DNA of 64,000 bases from Lactobacillaceae bacterium AF64-9pH9TA (GTDB lineage: Bacteria; Bacillota; Bacilli; Lactobacillales; Lactobacillaceae): positions 1 through 64,000 of the forward strand of contig JAQDCK010000005.1 in assembly GCA_027681045.1 (NCBI GenBank), written 5' to 3'. The notes under the pieces are model-generated. The model was not told where the DNA came from. It saw only the letters and a list, made by a program, of their open reading frames with translations, and searched no databases. Shown here piece by piece: positions 12,576-20,468 of this stretch. Position numbers and translations under genes: made by a program. Numbering within the stretch: the first letter of the stretch is position 1; each line of letters begins with the position of its first letter.

Positions 12576-13199
12576 CTAGCGCCGCTTCAGTCGCTTCTTG
12601 AGGGGCGCGGTAATGAGCGGCGTGATCAAGCCGCTGAAGACTGCTTCCAAAATGCCGTTGACGGCCAGGGCCGTAAAGAGGATGACCAGCAAAGACTGCC
12701 CGCTCTTGGCCCCCAGGGCTAAAGCCAGCTTTTGGGGATGGCTGAAGTAGACCAGGTCAGACAACAGGATCACCATGAGCGTGTTGACCGCTGAAGCTAA
12801 AAGACCGCTTAAGGCGTAAGCCAGAGTCTTTCTGCACTCCTTCTCCCATTTGTCAGCCAATTGCCCGGCCATGCCCGCTGCCCAGCCAGCAGCGACCCGA
12901 GGCAATAAGGCAATCAAGGGGTTCTGGAAAAGAAGAATGGTAACCAGGCCTTTTGGAGCAGTATAGGCCCTAAGCAAACTAGTCAGGCCCCAGACTAGGC
13001 CAAAGGCCGCGCCGGCTTTCGGTCCTCTTAAAGAAGCAAAAACCGCCACCGTCAGCGGAATCGTGGTGATGGCCGGCAGGCCCGGCAAAATCGTGATATA
13101 ACCCACATTGGGAATAAAAGCTTCCAGGAGCAGAATGGCCACAAAGACCGCGCTGACCGTCAGGTTCAGGGTCTTCTGTCTGGCTTCAGAATCGTACAT
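12576..13199 (-). CDS. ECF transporter substrate-binding (S) subunit
   Basis: Integral membrane protein of 207 aa with about six hydrophobic segments and the small-residue-rich topology of ECF S components (ECF_trnsprt family), which capture a vitamin or precursor and use a shared EcfAA'T motor. The first helix carries AVFVAILLLEA, where an AxxxA-like face normally meets EcfT, followed by IPNVGYITILPGLPAITTIPLTV. A pantothenate- or folate-type substrate is possible, but I cannot decide it. The motor encoded at 42.8-45.3 kb in this window would energise it. The ATG at 13199 follows AAGGGTG; the GTG two codons upstream is too close to that site. Confidence 0.75.
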   Translation of the reverse strand: MYDSEARQKTLNLTVSAVFVAILLLEAFIPNVGYITILPGLPAITTIPLTVAVFASLRGPKAGAAFGLVWGLTSLLRAYTAPKGLVTILLFQNPLIALLPRVAAGWAAGMAGQLADKWEKECRKTLAYALSGLLASAVNTLMVILLSDLVYFSHPQKLALALGAKSGQSLLVILFTALAVNGILEAVFSGLITPLITAPLKKRLKRR

Positions 13200-13238
13200 T
13201 CGCACACCCTTCTATTCATCTTGCATTGTGTTCTATCA

Positions 13239-13247
13239 ATTATAACA
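13239..13247 (-). promoter_or_regulatory. extended -10 promoter of the ECF S gene and glucosaminidase
   Basis: Minus strand TGTTATAAT, a perfect -10 with TG extension, lies 40 bp before the ATG of the ECF S gene. The -35 region is poor. Confidence 0.55.
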
Positions 13248-13277
13248 GATCGGAGGAAAAGCAAGTTTAAAGAATCA

Positions 13278-13310
13278 ACAAAAAAGGAGCCGTTTTACAA
13301 CGACTCCTTA
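13278..13310 (-). terminator. terminator after tRNA-Leu
   Basis: Minus-strand hairpin AAGGAGTCGTT / AACGGCTCCTT (one G-T pair) followed by a run of Ts, immediately past the tRNA 3' end. Confidence 0.85.
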
Positions 13311-13316
13311 TCTTAG

Positions 13317-13402
13317 TGCGGACGAGAAGACTTGAACTTCCACGACCAAAAGCGGTCACAAGATCCTTAGTCTTGCGCGTCTGCCAATTCCGCCACGCCC
13401 GC
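13317..13402 (-). tRNA. tRNA-Leu (anticodon TAA)
   Basis: A class II tRNA of 86 nt. The acceptor stem GCGGGCG pairs with CGTCCGC, the discriminator is A, the anticodon loop reads GACTAAGG with TAA at the anticodon, there is a long variable arm, and the T arm holds GTTCAAGTC. The CCA end is not encoded. It lies alone between sprT and the ECF S gene. Confidence 0.93.
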
Positions 13403-13433
13403 AAATACATTTAATATTTTAGCAAAGCTGCCC

Positions 13434-13895
13434 TCATTTAGCAAGGGGGCCGGCGATTTTTTCCAATTTTCCCCGGCAGCGGCCACAGAAATACTTCTTG
13501 ACGTTGACCTGCCGCTGGCGCCAGTAGTCCTGCCCGCATTGCCGGCAGTGGTAGTGCCAGCGGCTGCTTTTGCTCTCCTCTAGTCTTGGCGCATAGCGGC
13601 TGCCACCTACCTTTTTAAGGAGTAGCTTGAAGTCCCGGTCTTTATGCTGGTAGCCCAGACCGGCCAGGTGGAGGTGGTAGTGGACCAGTTCATGTTTGAT
13701 GATGCCCGGCAGATAATGGAGGTTTTCTTCCTTAAGAAAGAGCGGGTTGAATTCAAGGTGATGGTCAGATAATTGGTAGCGGCCGCCAGTTGTCTTTAGG
13801 CGGCGGTTGATTTTCGCTTGGTGGAGAAAGGGCCGGCCGAAGGATTCAAGAGAGATGCTTTCAACCAGCTGCTGCAGTTCTTGTTCACTAATCAT
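13434..13895 (-). CDS. SprT-like zinc metalloprotease-fold protein
   Basis: Protein of about 153 aa of the SprT/Spartan-like family. It has the zinc-protease motif HELVHYH in the middle and a C-terminal zinc ribbon (CRQCGQ, then CGRC). Bacterial SprT proteins have no firmly established role; eukaryotic relatives cut DNA-protein crosslinks. I chose the ATG at 13895 because homologues begin near MISEQELQQLV; the frame is open to a TTG at 13931 that would add 12 residues. Neither start has a clear Shine-Dalgarno, so expression may rely on coupling to the ABC gene that ends 40 bp upstream. Confidence 0.8.
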   Translation of the reverse strand: MISEQELQQLVESISLESFGRPFLHQAKINRRLKTTGGRYQLSDHHLEFNPLFLKEENLHYLPGIIKHELVHYHLHLAGLGYQHKDRDFKLLLKKVGGSRYAPRLEESKSSRWHYHCRQCGQDYWRQRQVNVKKYFCGRCRGKLEKIAGPLAK

Positions 13896-13934
13896 GGGAT
13901 TATTGTAGCTGGTCAGAGCATAAAATACCAACTT

Positions 13935-14537
13935 TTACTCTTCTGAAAGCAAGATCCCGTCTTTCATTCTTAAGCGGCGGTCGTAGACCAGGCCGGAAAT
14001 TTCGTCGTGGCTGGCCACAATGACGGTCTTGTTTTCACTGCGCAAGTTTTTCATAAGGTTAACGAACTGGTCAACCCCTTCCTTGTCGATCCCCCGGGTT
14101 GGTTCATCCAGGAGGATAATGTTCTGGTCCTCCATCACGGCCTGGATGATCCCCAGCTTCTGCCGCATCCCGACTGAGTAGTTGCCGACGGCTTGCGGGT
14201 TATCCGGATCCAGGTCAAAGGCCTTGAGCAGGTCCCGGGTCTTTTCGGGCTGGAAGCGGTGGTTGAAGTGACCTAAAAAGGTCAAGTTGTCCCAGGCAGT
14301 TTCATATTCGATAAAGCCAGGGTTTTCGATCAAGGCACCGAGGTAGTCATCCTTGTCAGTGTGGATCTCCCCGCTGTCAGCTTTTAAGAGGCCGACGATG
14401 ATTTTGAACAGGGTGGACTTGCCGCAGCCGTTGACACCGGAGATGTGGACCAATTCACCCGCTTGGGTTTCTAAAGAGATGTCCTTTAAAACCGCCAGTT
14501 TTTTAAAGCTCTTCTTAACATGTGATACTTTCAACAT
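13935..14537 (-). CDS. ABC transporter ATP-binding protein of the secreted-protein cassette
   Basis: Single nucleotide-binding domain of 200 aa. It shows Walker A GVNGCGKST (about 34-42), the signature YSVGMRQKL, Walker B IILLDEPTRGID and a switch His in ASHDE. This short form is typical of ATPases paired with separate membrane subunits in peptide export or self-immunity (BcrA/LanF-like). GAGGAGG precedes the ATG, and the upstream membrane-protein gene ends 17 bp away. It is the last gene of the cassette running from 17.5 kb. Likely partner subunits are the membrane proteins encoded just upstream; substrate unknown. Confidence 0.85.
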   Translation of the reverse strand: MLKVSHVKKSFKKLAVLKDISLETQAGELVHISGVNGCGKSTLFKIIVGLLKADSGEIHTDKDDYLGALIENPGFIEYETAWDNLTFLGHFNHRFQPEKTRDLLKAFDLDPDNPQAVGNYSVGMRQKLGIIQAVMEDQNIILLDEPTRGIDKEGVDQFVNLMKNLRSENKTVIVASHDEISGLVYDRRLRMKDGILLSEE

Positions 14538-14554
14538 ACAAACTCCTCCTCGAC

Positions 14555-15133
14555 TTAGAGTATATACATGTGGTGGATGGCCCGCCAGAGTGGGTCATAA
14601 ATATTAGCGTATTTCGGTAAAAGCCAAGTCTTCTCCAACCAGTAATGGTAAAGAATGGGTACTGTGCTGGCAAAAACGATAATAAAGAAAGGATATTTGA
14701 TCTTGATGCAGAGCAAGATCAACATAAAGCAGGCAATGAACAGCAGGTAATGCATCAAGAGCAAGAGGATGCCCTTCCAGGCCGGGCCATAGCGGAAGCA
14801 GGGATTTTTGCCAAAGAAATAGGGCACGATGGAGAAAACAAGGTAGATGGCCAAATCTAAGAAAAGCAGTTGGGCCAGGCTCTGGTCAAAGTAATCCATT
14901 TTACCGCGGGGAGCCAGAAGCGGCCGGACTGAGCGGAAAGAGAGGATTTGGACGGCAGCCATGACGGTTAGCCCCGGCTGGATGTATAAGCTGATCAAGT
15001 TGGCATTCAGATAATACATTGGCATCTCGCCTTCTCCGCCATCCATCGCAAACTGCAGGCCGCACCACAGGCTAACCGCAAAGTTCAAAAAGAGTGTTAT
15101 GACAATTAGGCGCTGATAACGCGTTTTTAGCAT
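14555..15133 (-). CDS. predicted membrane protein, probable ABC permease subunit
   Basis: Hydrophobic protein of 192 aa with about five membrane segments and no family I recognise. It starts 3 bp after the preceding membrane-protein gene stops, with AAAGG inside the end of that gene, and is followed at 17 bp by the ABC ATPase. By position it is the best candidate for a membrane partner of that ATPase. It is unrelated to the two paralogous 271-residue membrane proteins beside it, and its base composition is closer to the chromosome average than theirs. Confidence 0.65.
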   Translation of the reverse strand: MLKTRYQRLIVITLFLNFAVSLWCGLQFAMDGGEGEMPMYYLNANLISLYIQPGLTVMAAVQILSFRSVRPLLAPRGKMDYFDQSLAQLLFLDLAIYLVFSIVPYFFGKNPCFRYGPAWKGILLLLMHYLLFIACFMLILLCIKIKYPFFIIVFASTVPILYHYWLEKTWLLPKYANIYDPLWRAIHHMYIL

Positions 15134-15136
15134 AAT

Positions 15137-15952
15137 TTAACCTTTCTCTACATTCTTCATGTACCAAATTCTTAACAAAACAGCAGTCAGCGTAATATAG
15201 AAAAACGCAGTCGTTGCATAATTTAGGTAGTAGATTGCCGGAGATGGATTCTCCACTCTACCGTTCCCCATTGGATTTATAATGTTGATTATGTCCCAAA
15301 AATTTGAAACAGCACACACCAATCCACTAATATGTACAGATAACGATTCTTGAACTGTTATAAGGTATCCAACAATAGGTCCTAAAAATAAGCACAAACT
15401 AGTTTTCTTGATAAATAAGGCTATGCTAAAAATAAAAAGTGCAAAAATTCCCCAGCCTAGTCCATTCAGCGCGGTCTTGATAAACAGATTGACTAAATTA
15501 TTTAGTGAAAAATAGCCGTCTCCACGGATCAAAATATCTTGTGCAAATGGTTGGTATACAAAGTGATGGTAGAAAATATTGATCATCACCATTTCGATTA
15601 GACAGCCCAACCAATAAAGAAAAGCTGCACCCCAAAAAGTGTATTTTATACTTTTCTTAAAAAAACAATTCCATCCAATTCGTGAAATGATACTATAAAT
15701 TTCATGACTATTTTTCATATATATAGCAAAACTGGCTCCAATCATGGGCACTAATAGATAACTAGCAACTTCTCCAATTACAGTTTCATTTGCGCCATCG
15801 GATTGGACCATATCATATAGATAGTCAAAAGCATAATTATTACTATTTAATACTGGAAGATTGTCATAGATTGCATACCCAGTTTGCCCTACGATTACCA
15901 GCAAGTAAATAATGACTGCTATAAAGAATATCTTTTTAGTTTTAGTTAACAT
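15137..15952 (-). CDS. predicted multi-pass membrane protein, copy A (paralogue of 16657-17472)
   Basis: Membrane protein of 271 aa with about six hydrophobic segments, starting MLTKTKKIFFIAVIIYLL. The ATG at 15952 follows AGAGGGAAAA; a longer open frame would overlap the secreted-protein gene and is rejected. It is paralogous to copy B over its whole length (same length, same start, aligned membrane segments) and identical to it over the last 34 residues. AT-rich relative to the flanking chromosome. The position between a small secreted protein and an ABC unit suggests a transport or self-protection subunit; this is inference, and no database family is recognised. Confidence 0.75.
   Translation of the reverse strand: MLTKTKKIFFIAVIIYLLVIVGQTGYAIYDNLPVLNSNNYAFDYLYDMVQSDGANETVIGEVASYLLVPMIGASFAIYMKNSHEIYSIISRIGWNCFFKKSIKYTFWGAAFLYWLGCLIEMVMINIFYHHFVYQPFAQDILIRGDGYFSLNNLVNLFIKTALNGLGWGIFALFIFSIALFIKKTSLCLFLGPIVGYLITVQESLSVHISGLVCAVSNFWDIINIINPMGNGRVENPSPAIYYLNYATTAFFYITLTAVLLRIWYMKNVEKG
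15145..15252 (+). repeat. 108-bp near-identical repeat, copy 1 (3' end of copy A gene)
   Basis: Matches 16665-16772 with one mismatch (cata versus cgta), whereas the rest of the two genes is clearly diverged. The repeat is coding and covers the last 34 codons of copy A. Confidence 0.9.
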
Positions 15953-16022
15953 TTTTCCCTCTACACACATAAAAGGCAAAAGAGCTTTACTACTCCTTTG
16001 CCTTTTCGCTATTATCTCATAG

Positions 16023-16433
16023 CTACTTGTAGTCTGCACTAAAGTGATATTTTACCCTTGTAGTGTATGGGTCATCTTTACTAGTTCGAGCATCACCCCA
16101 GTACTTACGGTCTCTAAGCCCAGTATTATTGCCAGCATGTTTAGTTTTGTCTTTCTTTAAAATAACCGTATCTGAGCGTCTTTGGGCCTTATTATTAATA
16201 AGCTTCACCCAAATTCGTCTGTTCGAACCAGGAAGAGCATCCCCATTAAACGAAGCATAAGACGACTGAGTCTGCTTAACATTAGGATTTCCCCAACTGC
16301 TCCATCTTCCGTAAGATGAGACATCTTCAACACTAATAGTCCAGGTTCCCGCTGCTTGAACAACAGCCGCACTAGCAAACGGTAACAACAACATTCCACA
16401 TAAAGCAACCTTCGATAATACTTTATGTTTCAT
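16023..16433 (-). CDS. small secreted protein with Sec signal peptide, possible bacteriocin-like effector
   Basis: Protein of 136 aa. The signal peptide is classical: basic MKHKVLSK, hydrophobic core to residue 20, and an Ala-rich cleavage region ending VVQAAG, giving a mature protein of about 108 aa that begins near GTWTISVED. The mature part is Cys-free, rich in Trp, Tyr, Ser, Arg and Lys, and ends KYHFSADYK. A GTW start after a signal peptide, lack of Cys and a nearby ABC gene recall lactococcin 972-type bacteriocins; the layout also recalls DUF2712-like secreted proteins of Firmicutes. Neither match is strong. It is preceded by a near-consensus promoter and lies upstream of copy A. The role is unknown. 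Confidence 0.75.
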   Translation of the reverse strand: MKHKVLSKVALCGMLLLPFASAAVVQAAGTWTISVEDVSSYGRWSSWGNPNVKQTQSSYASFNGDALPGSNRRIWVKLINNKAQRRSDTVILKKDKTKHAGNNTGLRDRKYWGDARTSKDDPYTTRVKYHFSADYK

Positions 16434-16478
16434 TTTTTCTCATCCTTCTTTCTTGTAATACATTTGATGCATAAACAA

Positions 16479-16499
16479 GTGAATAATTTATTTATTCAC
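16479..16499. repeat. inverted repeat in the 5' leader of the secreted-protein gene
   Basis: GTGAATAA and TTATTCAC, perfect 8-bp arms separated by 5 bp, lie between the -10 box and the start codon. It could be an operator or an mRNA hairpin; there is no T-run, so it is not a terminator. Confidence 0.6.
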
Positions 16500-16506
16500 A
16501 CCTCCG

Positions 16507-16534
16507 ATTATAGTCCTCTCTCCCCTACTGTCAA
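16507..16534 (-). promoter_or_regulatory. promoter of the secreted-protein gene
   Basis: Minus strand TTGACA (16529-16534), 16-bp spacer, TATAAT (16507-16512). Both boxes are perfect. The ATG lies 74 bp downstream. The stretch before the -35 box (AAAAAGTATTGAC) recurs at the copy B promoter. The rest of 16535-16656 shows nothing else. Confidence 0.88.
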
Positions 16535-16656
16535 TACTTTTTGATAAATTTGATTAAATAACTGTATTTATTTTAAAACAATCGTATGGAACCGCTTTTT
16601 AATCACCCTTTATTGCATGGCAAATATACATTAACACCAACATAAGTCATTCCAGC

Positions 16657-17472
16657 CTAGCTTCTCTCTACATTCTTCATGTACCAAATTCTTAACAAAA
16701 CAGCAGTCAGCGTAATATAGAAAAACGCAGTCGTTGCGTAATTTAGGTAGTAGATTGCCGGAGATGGATTCTTCACCATAGCATTTTCCATAGGGTTCAT
16801 GATATTGGTAGTATCCCAGATATTTGAAACAATAAATAAAGTCCCTCCAATATCAGATGATATATTTTCGGTTAACGTTATCATAAAACCGACAACTGGT
16901 CCCAAAAACAGACACATACTATTCTTCTTAACGAACAAAGCCACACTAAAAATAAATGTAGCATAAATCCCCCAGCCTAAGCCGAAAAGAATAATTTTGA
17001 TTAAAAGATTTGCCAAATTGTTAAGTGAGAAATAGCCATCTCCTCTAAGTAAGACCGTTTCATTATATGGTACATAAACGAATCCCTTGTAAAAAATACT
17101 AATCAGTAATATTTCTAGCAAACATCCTAGCCAGTATAGACCCACTGCCCCCAAAAACGCATAAGCTGTGCTTTTAGTTAGAAAGTTATTCCATCCTGTT
17201 CTACTAACAACATTGTATAGTTCGTGATTATTTTTGATATAGATTGCCAATGCAGCACCCACGATTGGAACAAATAAAAATATTGCAATAGCACCAATCA
17301 TAGTTTCATCTACGCCGAAAGGTTGCACTGTATTAAATAAATACTCAAAAGCAAATGCATTGTTTTTAGAAATTAAAGCGTTGTCATAGATTGCATACGC
17401 CACTTGTCCTGCGATTATTAGCAAGTAGATCACTACTGCTCCCACATATATTTTTCTCGTCCTGGTCAACAT
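16657..17472 (-). CDS. predicted multi-pass membrane protein, copy B (paralogue of 15137-15952)
   Basis: Membrane protein of 271 aa with about six hydrophobic segments, beginning MLTRTRKIYVGAVVIYLL. GGAGGAAAG precedes the ATG at 17472. It is the first gene of the AT-rich cassette, and aligns end to end with copy A, with an identical C-terminal 34 residues (PSPAIYYLNYATTAFF onward). It has its own strong promoter and is separated from the secreted-protein gene by 223 bp. Two diverged copies flanking one secreted protein suggest either a heteromeric complex or an immunity pair. Function not recognised. Confidence 0.75.
   Translation of the reverse strand: MLTRTRKIYVGAVVIYLLIIAGQVAYAIYDNALISKNNAFAFEYLFNTVQPFGVDETMIGAIAIFLFVPIVGAALAIYIKNNHELYNVVSRTGWNNFLTKSTAYAFLGAVGLYWLGCLLEILLISIFYKGFVYVPYNETVLLRGDGYFSLNNLANLLIKIILFGLGWGIYATFIFSVALFVKKNSMCLFLGPVVGFMITLTENISSDIGGTLFIVSNIWDTTNIMNPMENAMVKNPSPAIYYLNYATTAFFYITLTAVLLRIWYMKNVERS
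16665..16772 (+). repeat. 108-bp near-identical repeat, copy 2 (3' end of copy B gene)
   Basis: Partner of 15145-15252 with a single mismatch; see that entry. Direct orientation, about 1.5 kb apart. Confidence 0.9.
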
Positions 17473-17534
17473 ACTCTTTCCTCCAAAACTTAACACAGCA
17501 CAAACGTGAACAAATTGTGATCTTTTCTCCTTTG

Positions 17535-17562
17535 ATTATAGTTCAATCTGGGCTTACGTCAA
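17535..17562 (-). promoter_or_regulatory. promoter of copy B membrane-protein gene
   Basis: Minus strand TTGACG (17557-17562), 16-bp spacer, TATAAT (17535-17540), followed by a 62-bp leader. Upstream context, spacer length and the base after the -10 match the secreted-protein promoter. The leader also has the short palindrome ACAAATTGT next to GTGA. Confidence 0.82.
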
Positions 17563-17691
17563 TACTTTTTTCTAAGAAAAGCGCTTTATATTATTATTTA
17601 CTACAAATCTCTCATCATTATTAACATAATATAAAAAGTCATTGCATCCAACTCAAGTCCTTACGCTTTCACCGTACCTCTTTTCACGCAA

Positions 17692-17726
17692 CAAAAAAGC
17701 CTAGACTTACGTCCAGGCATTTTTTC
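17692..17726 (-). terminator. terminator after the P-type ATPase gene
   Basis: Minus-strand GCCTGGAC / GTCTAGGC hairpin with a 4-nt loop and a T-run, 12 bp past the ATPase stop. Between it and the copy B promoter (17563-17690) I see no gene. Confidence 0.88.
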
Positions 17727-17737
17727 AATTATTATCT

Positions 17738-20404
17738 TTAATTGTTCCGTTGATCAGCTTTTCTCTCAAAGAACTTAACGATTTCGACGATCACGATCAT
17801 CAAAACGCCCATCCCCAGAACAGTCAGCCATTGGTCCAGGTGCAATTCTGAAACTGAGAAGACTCTAGTCAAGAACGGCAATTCAACTGCCGCCATAATC
17901 AAAGCTGACAGAACAATCGCGCCATTGAACCACTTGTTGGCAAAAGTGCTCTTTTGGAAGATAGACTGCTTCACGTACTTAGAGTTGACCGCGTGGAAGA
18001 GCTGGATCAGACCCAAAGTGAGGAAGGCCATGGTCAATGCGTCTTCATGCGGGTTAGTCCCCCGCGGTAAAACGTGCAATCCCAAACCATAAGCGGTCAA
18101 GACCAAAGCACCTTCCAGGATCCCCTGGTAAACAATTGAGCTGGCCACGCCACCTGAGAAGAAGTTGGAATTCTTCCCCCGCGGCTTCTTATTCATGATC
18201 CCCTTTTCAATCGGCTCAACACCCAAGGCAATCGCCGGCAGGGTGTCAGTTACCAGGTTGATCCACAAAAGCTGCACTGGCTTCAAAACATCCCAGCCCA
18301 GCAAAGTCATCAAGAAGACCGTCAATACTTCGCCGACGTTGCAGCTCATCAAGTACAGGATCGCCTTCTGAATGTTGGCGAAGACCTTCCGCCCTTGCTT
18401 GACCGCTTCCACGATCGTCGCGAAGTTGTCGTCAGCCAGAACCATGTCGGCCGCACCCTTGGAGACTTCTGTACCGGTAATCCCCATGCCGACCCCGATG
18501 TCGGCCTGCTTCAGACTCGGCGCGTCGTTGACCCCGTCACCGGTCATGGCCACGATCTTGCCATTTGCCTGCCAGGCTTTCACGATTCTAACCTTGTGTT
18601 CTGGTGAAACCCGGGCATAAACGCTGTAGTCACCGACATGCTTGGTGAAGTAGTCGTCGCTCAGCTTGTCCAATTGCGCCCCGGTAATCACGGCATCGTC
18701 ACGGCCCTTTTCAACCAGGCCCAGCCGTTCGGCAATCGCCTGCGCCGTAACTTGGTGGTCACCAGTAATCATAATCGTTCTGATCCCGGCCCGGTGAGCT
18801 TCCACGATCGCGTCCTTGGCTTCCGGACGCTCTGGGTCGATCATGCCGACCAAACCGGCAAAGATCAGATCTTGTTCAACATTGTCAGTCGTCGGGTCAG
18901 CGTACGGCTTAGCCACAACCTTGTAAGCCATCGCCAAGACCCGGAGGGCTTGCTTGGCCATTTCATTGTTGCTTTCCAAAATGGCCTTCTTTTGTTCAGC
19001 GCTGATTTCGCTCAGCTCGCCGTTGATGTTGACATACTTGACTCTTTCCAAAAGCATGTCCGGCGCGCCCTTGACGGCAACCATAAACTGGCCGTCATAC
19101 TTGTTGACCGTACTCATCAACTTCCGGTCAGAGTCAAATGGTACTTCCTGTACCCGTGGGTGTTCTGCCAAAAAGTCATTAACTGGCAGATCCTTGTGAA
19201 AACCATATTGCACCAGGGCAGTTTCAGTCGGGTCACCCAAGAGCTCCCCGCCGTCTTGAATCTTGGTGTCATTGGCCAAAAGCATGGTAATCAAGGCCTG
19301 GTTGGTCAAGTCTATGTCATCGCTAGCATCATGCAGGATCCCGTCGTAGTAGACCTTTTCCACCGTCATCCGGTTCTGGGTCAAGGTACCGGTCTTGTCA
19401 GAAGCAATGATATCCGTTGCCCCCAAGGTTTCAACGGCTGGCAGCTTTCTGACGATAGCCTTGTGATCAGCCATGGTCTGGGTACCCAGGGCCAAAATGA
19501 TCGTAACGATCGCCGGCAGACCTTCTGGAATAGCGGCAACCGCCAGGGAAACCGCCGTCAAGAACATGTCGATCAGCAAAGCATTCATCGGTTCATGCTG
19601 CGGGTTCCGTATAACCCCGATAATGAAGACGACCACACAGATGGCCAGGATCATGTAAGTCAGGGTCTTGCCCAGCTGGTTCAAGTTCTGCTTAAGAGGA
19701 GTGTCAGTTTCATCAGCTTCGTTCAGCATCTTGGCGATGTTGCCGACTTCCGTGTTCATCCCCGTAGCGACAACTACACCTTCCCCGCGTCCATAGGTCA
19801 CGTTGGTGCTGGAGTAACCCATGTTGATCCGGTCACCCAAGGCAATGTCCTCCCCATGCAGGGTTTCATTACTCTTTTCCACCGGAACCGATTCCCCGGT
19901 CAAGGCCGCTTCTTCAATCTTCAAGCTTTCCGCTACCAAAAGACGCAGGTCGGCCGGAACCACGTCACCGGCTTCCAGCAAGACCACGTCACCTGGCACG
20001 ATATCCGTTGACGGAACTTCAATTACCGCTCCGTCCCGGCGCACCCTGGAGCTTGGCGTGGACATGTCCTTCAAGGCTTCAATCGCTGCTTCTGACCGAG
20101 CTTCCTGGATCACGCCCAGGACCGCGTTCAAAAGCACGACTACTAAAATAATCCCCGCGTCTGTCCATTCCTGGGCAACTACCCCGGACAAAACAGCGGC
20201 AACCAGCAGGACGATGATCATCAAGTCCTTGAACTGATCAATGAAGCGGGCAAACATTGAACGTTTCTTCTTGCCGGCCAAAGCGTTCGGGCCATATTGG
20301 TCCAGGCGCTTCTTGACTTCAGCCGAACTGATCCCATGGTTGGCGTCTGAGCCAAACTCGGCTAAAGTGCCCTGGATGTCCTGGCTGTAATACTTCTTAG
20401 CCAC
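17738..20404 (-). CDS. P2A-type cation-transporting ATPase (Ca2+/Mn2+ exporter)
   Basis: P-type ATPase of 888 aa that would pump divalent cations out of the cytoplasm. Domains: N-terminal cation-ATPase segment (1-55), actuator loop with TGES at 169-172, phosphorylation motif DKTGTLT with Asp336, nucleotide domain with KGAPDM near 445, hinge TGDGVND at 621-627, and ten membrane helices. The residues that bind Ca2+ in SERCA are all present: PEGLP at 293-297, Asn689 and Glu692 in helix 5, and Asn716, Thr719 and Asp720 in helix 6. The yybP-ykoY riboswitch upstream argues that the physiological substrate includes Mn2+, as for L. lactis YoaB and related exporters. Single gene, own promoter and terminator. 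Confidence 0.93.
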   Translation of the reverse strand: MAKKYYSQDIQGTLAEFGSDANHGISSAEVKKRLDQYGPNALAGKKKRSMFARFIDQFKDLMIIVLLVAAVLSGVVAQEWTDAGIILVVVLLNAVLGVIQEARSEAAIEALKDMSTPSSRVRRDGAVIEVPSTDIVPGDVVLLEAGDVVPADLRLLVAESLKIEEAALTGESVPVEKSNETLHGEDIALGDRINMGYSSTNVTYGRGEGVVVATGMNTEVGNIAKMLNEADETDTPLKQNLNQLGKTLTYMILAICVVVFIIGVIRNPQHEPMNALLIDMFLTAVSLAVAAIPEGLPAIVTIILALGTQTMADHKAIVRKLPAVETLGATDIIASDKTGTLTQNRMTVEKVYYDGILHDASDDIDLTNQALITMLLANDTKIQDGGELLGDPTETALVQYGFHKDLPVNDFLAEHPRVQEVPFDSDRKLMSTVNKYDGQFMVAVKGAPDMLLERVKYVNINGELSEISAEQKKAILESNNEMAKQALRVLAMAYKVVAKPYADPTTDNVEQDLIFAGLVGMIDPERPEAKDAIVEAHRAGIRTIMITGDHQVTAQAIAERLGLVEKGRDDAVITGAQLDKLSDDYFTKHVGDYSVYARVSPEHKVRIVKAWQANGKIVAMTGDGVNDAPSLKQADIGVGMGITGTEVSKGAADMVLADDNFATIVEAVKQGRKVFANIQKAILYLMSCNVGEVLTVFLMTLLGWDVLKPVQLLWINLVTDTLPAIALGVEPIEKGIMNKKPRGKNSNFFSGGVASSIVYQGILEGALVLTAYGLGLHVLPRGTNPHEDALTMAFLTLGLIQLFHAVNSKYVKQSIFQKSTFANKWFNGAIVLSALIMAAVELPFLTRVFSVSELHLDQWLTVLGMGVLMIVIVEIVKFFERKADQRNN

Positions 20405-20419
20405 AGTATTTTCCCCCTT

Positions 20420-20468
20420 TAAAAAGAAAAGAGACTTACGTGCCCCTTAACAAAAGCACATAAGTCTC
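20420..20468 (-). terminator. riboswitch-controlled intrinsic terminator
   Basis: Minus-strand GAGACTTATGTGC pairs with GCACGTAAGTCTC (one G-T pair) and is followed by TTTTCTTTTT. The 5' arm includes the 3' side of aptamer helix P1, so P1 formation and terminator formation exclude each other. Confidence 0.9.

Noticed and set aside
15953-16039. 29-codon N-terminal extension of membrane protein copy A
   Set aside because: It would overlap the secreted-protein gene, is absent from the paralogue, and the ATG at 15952 has a good ribosome binding site.
18638-20011. 457-codon open frame on the plus strand
   Set aside because: It is fully antisense to the P-type ATPase, has no ribosome binding site or recognisable domain, and arises from GC-rich third positions.
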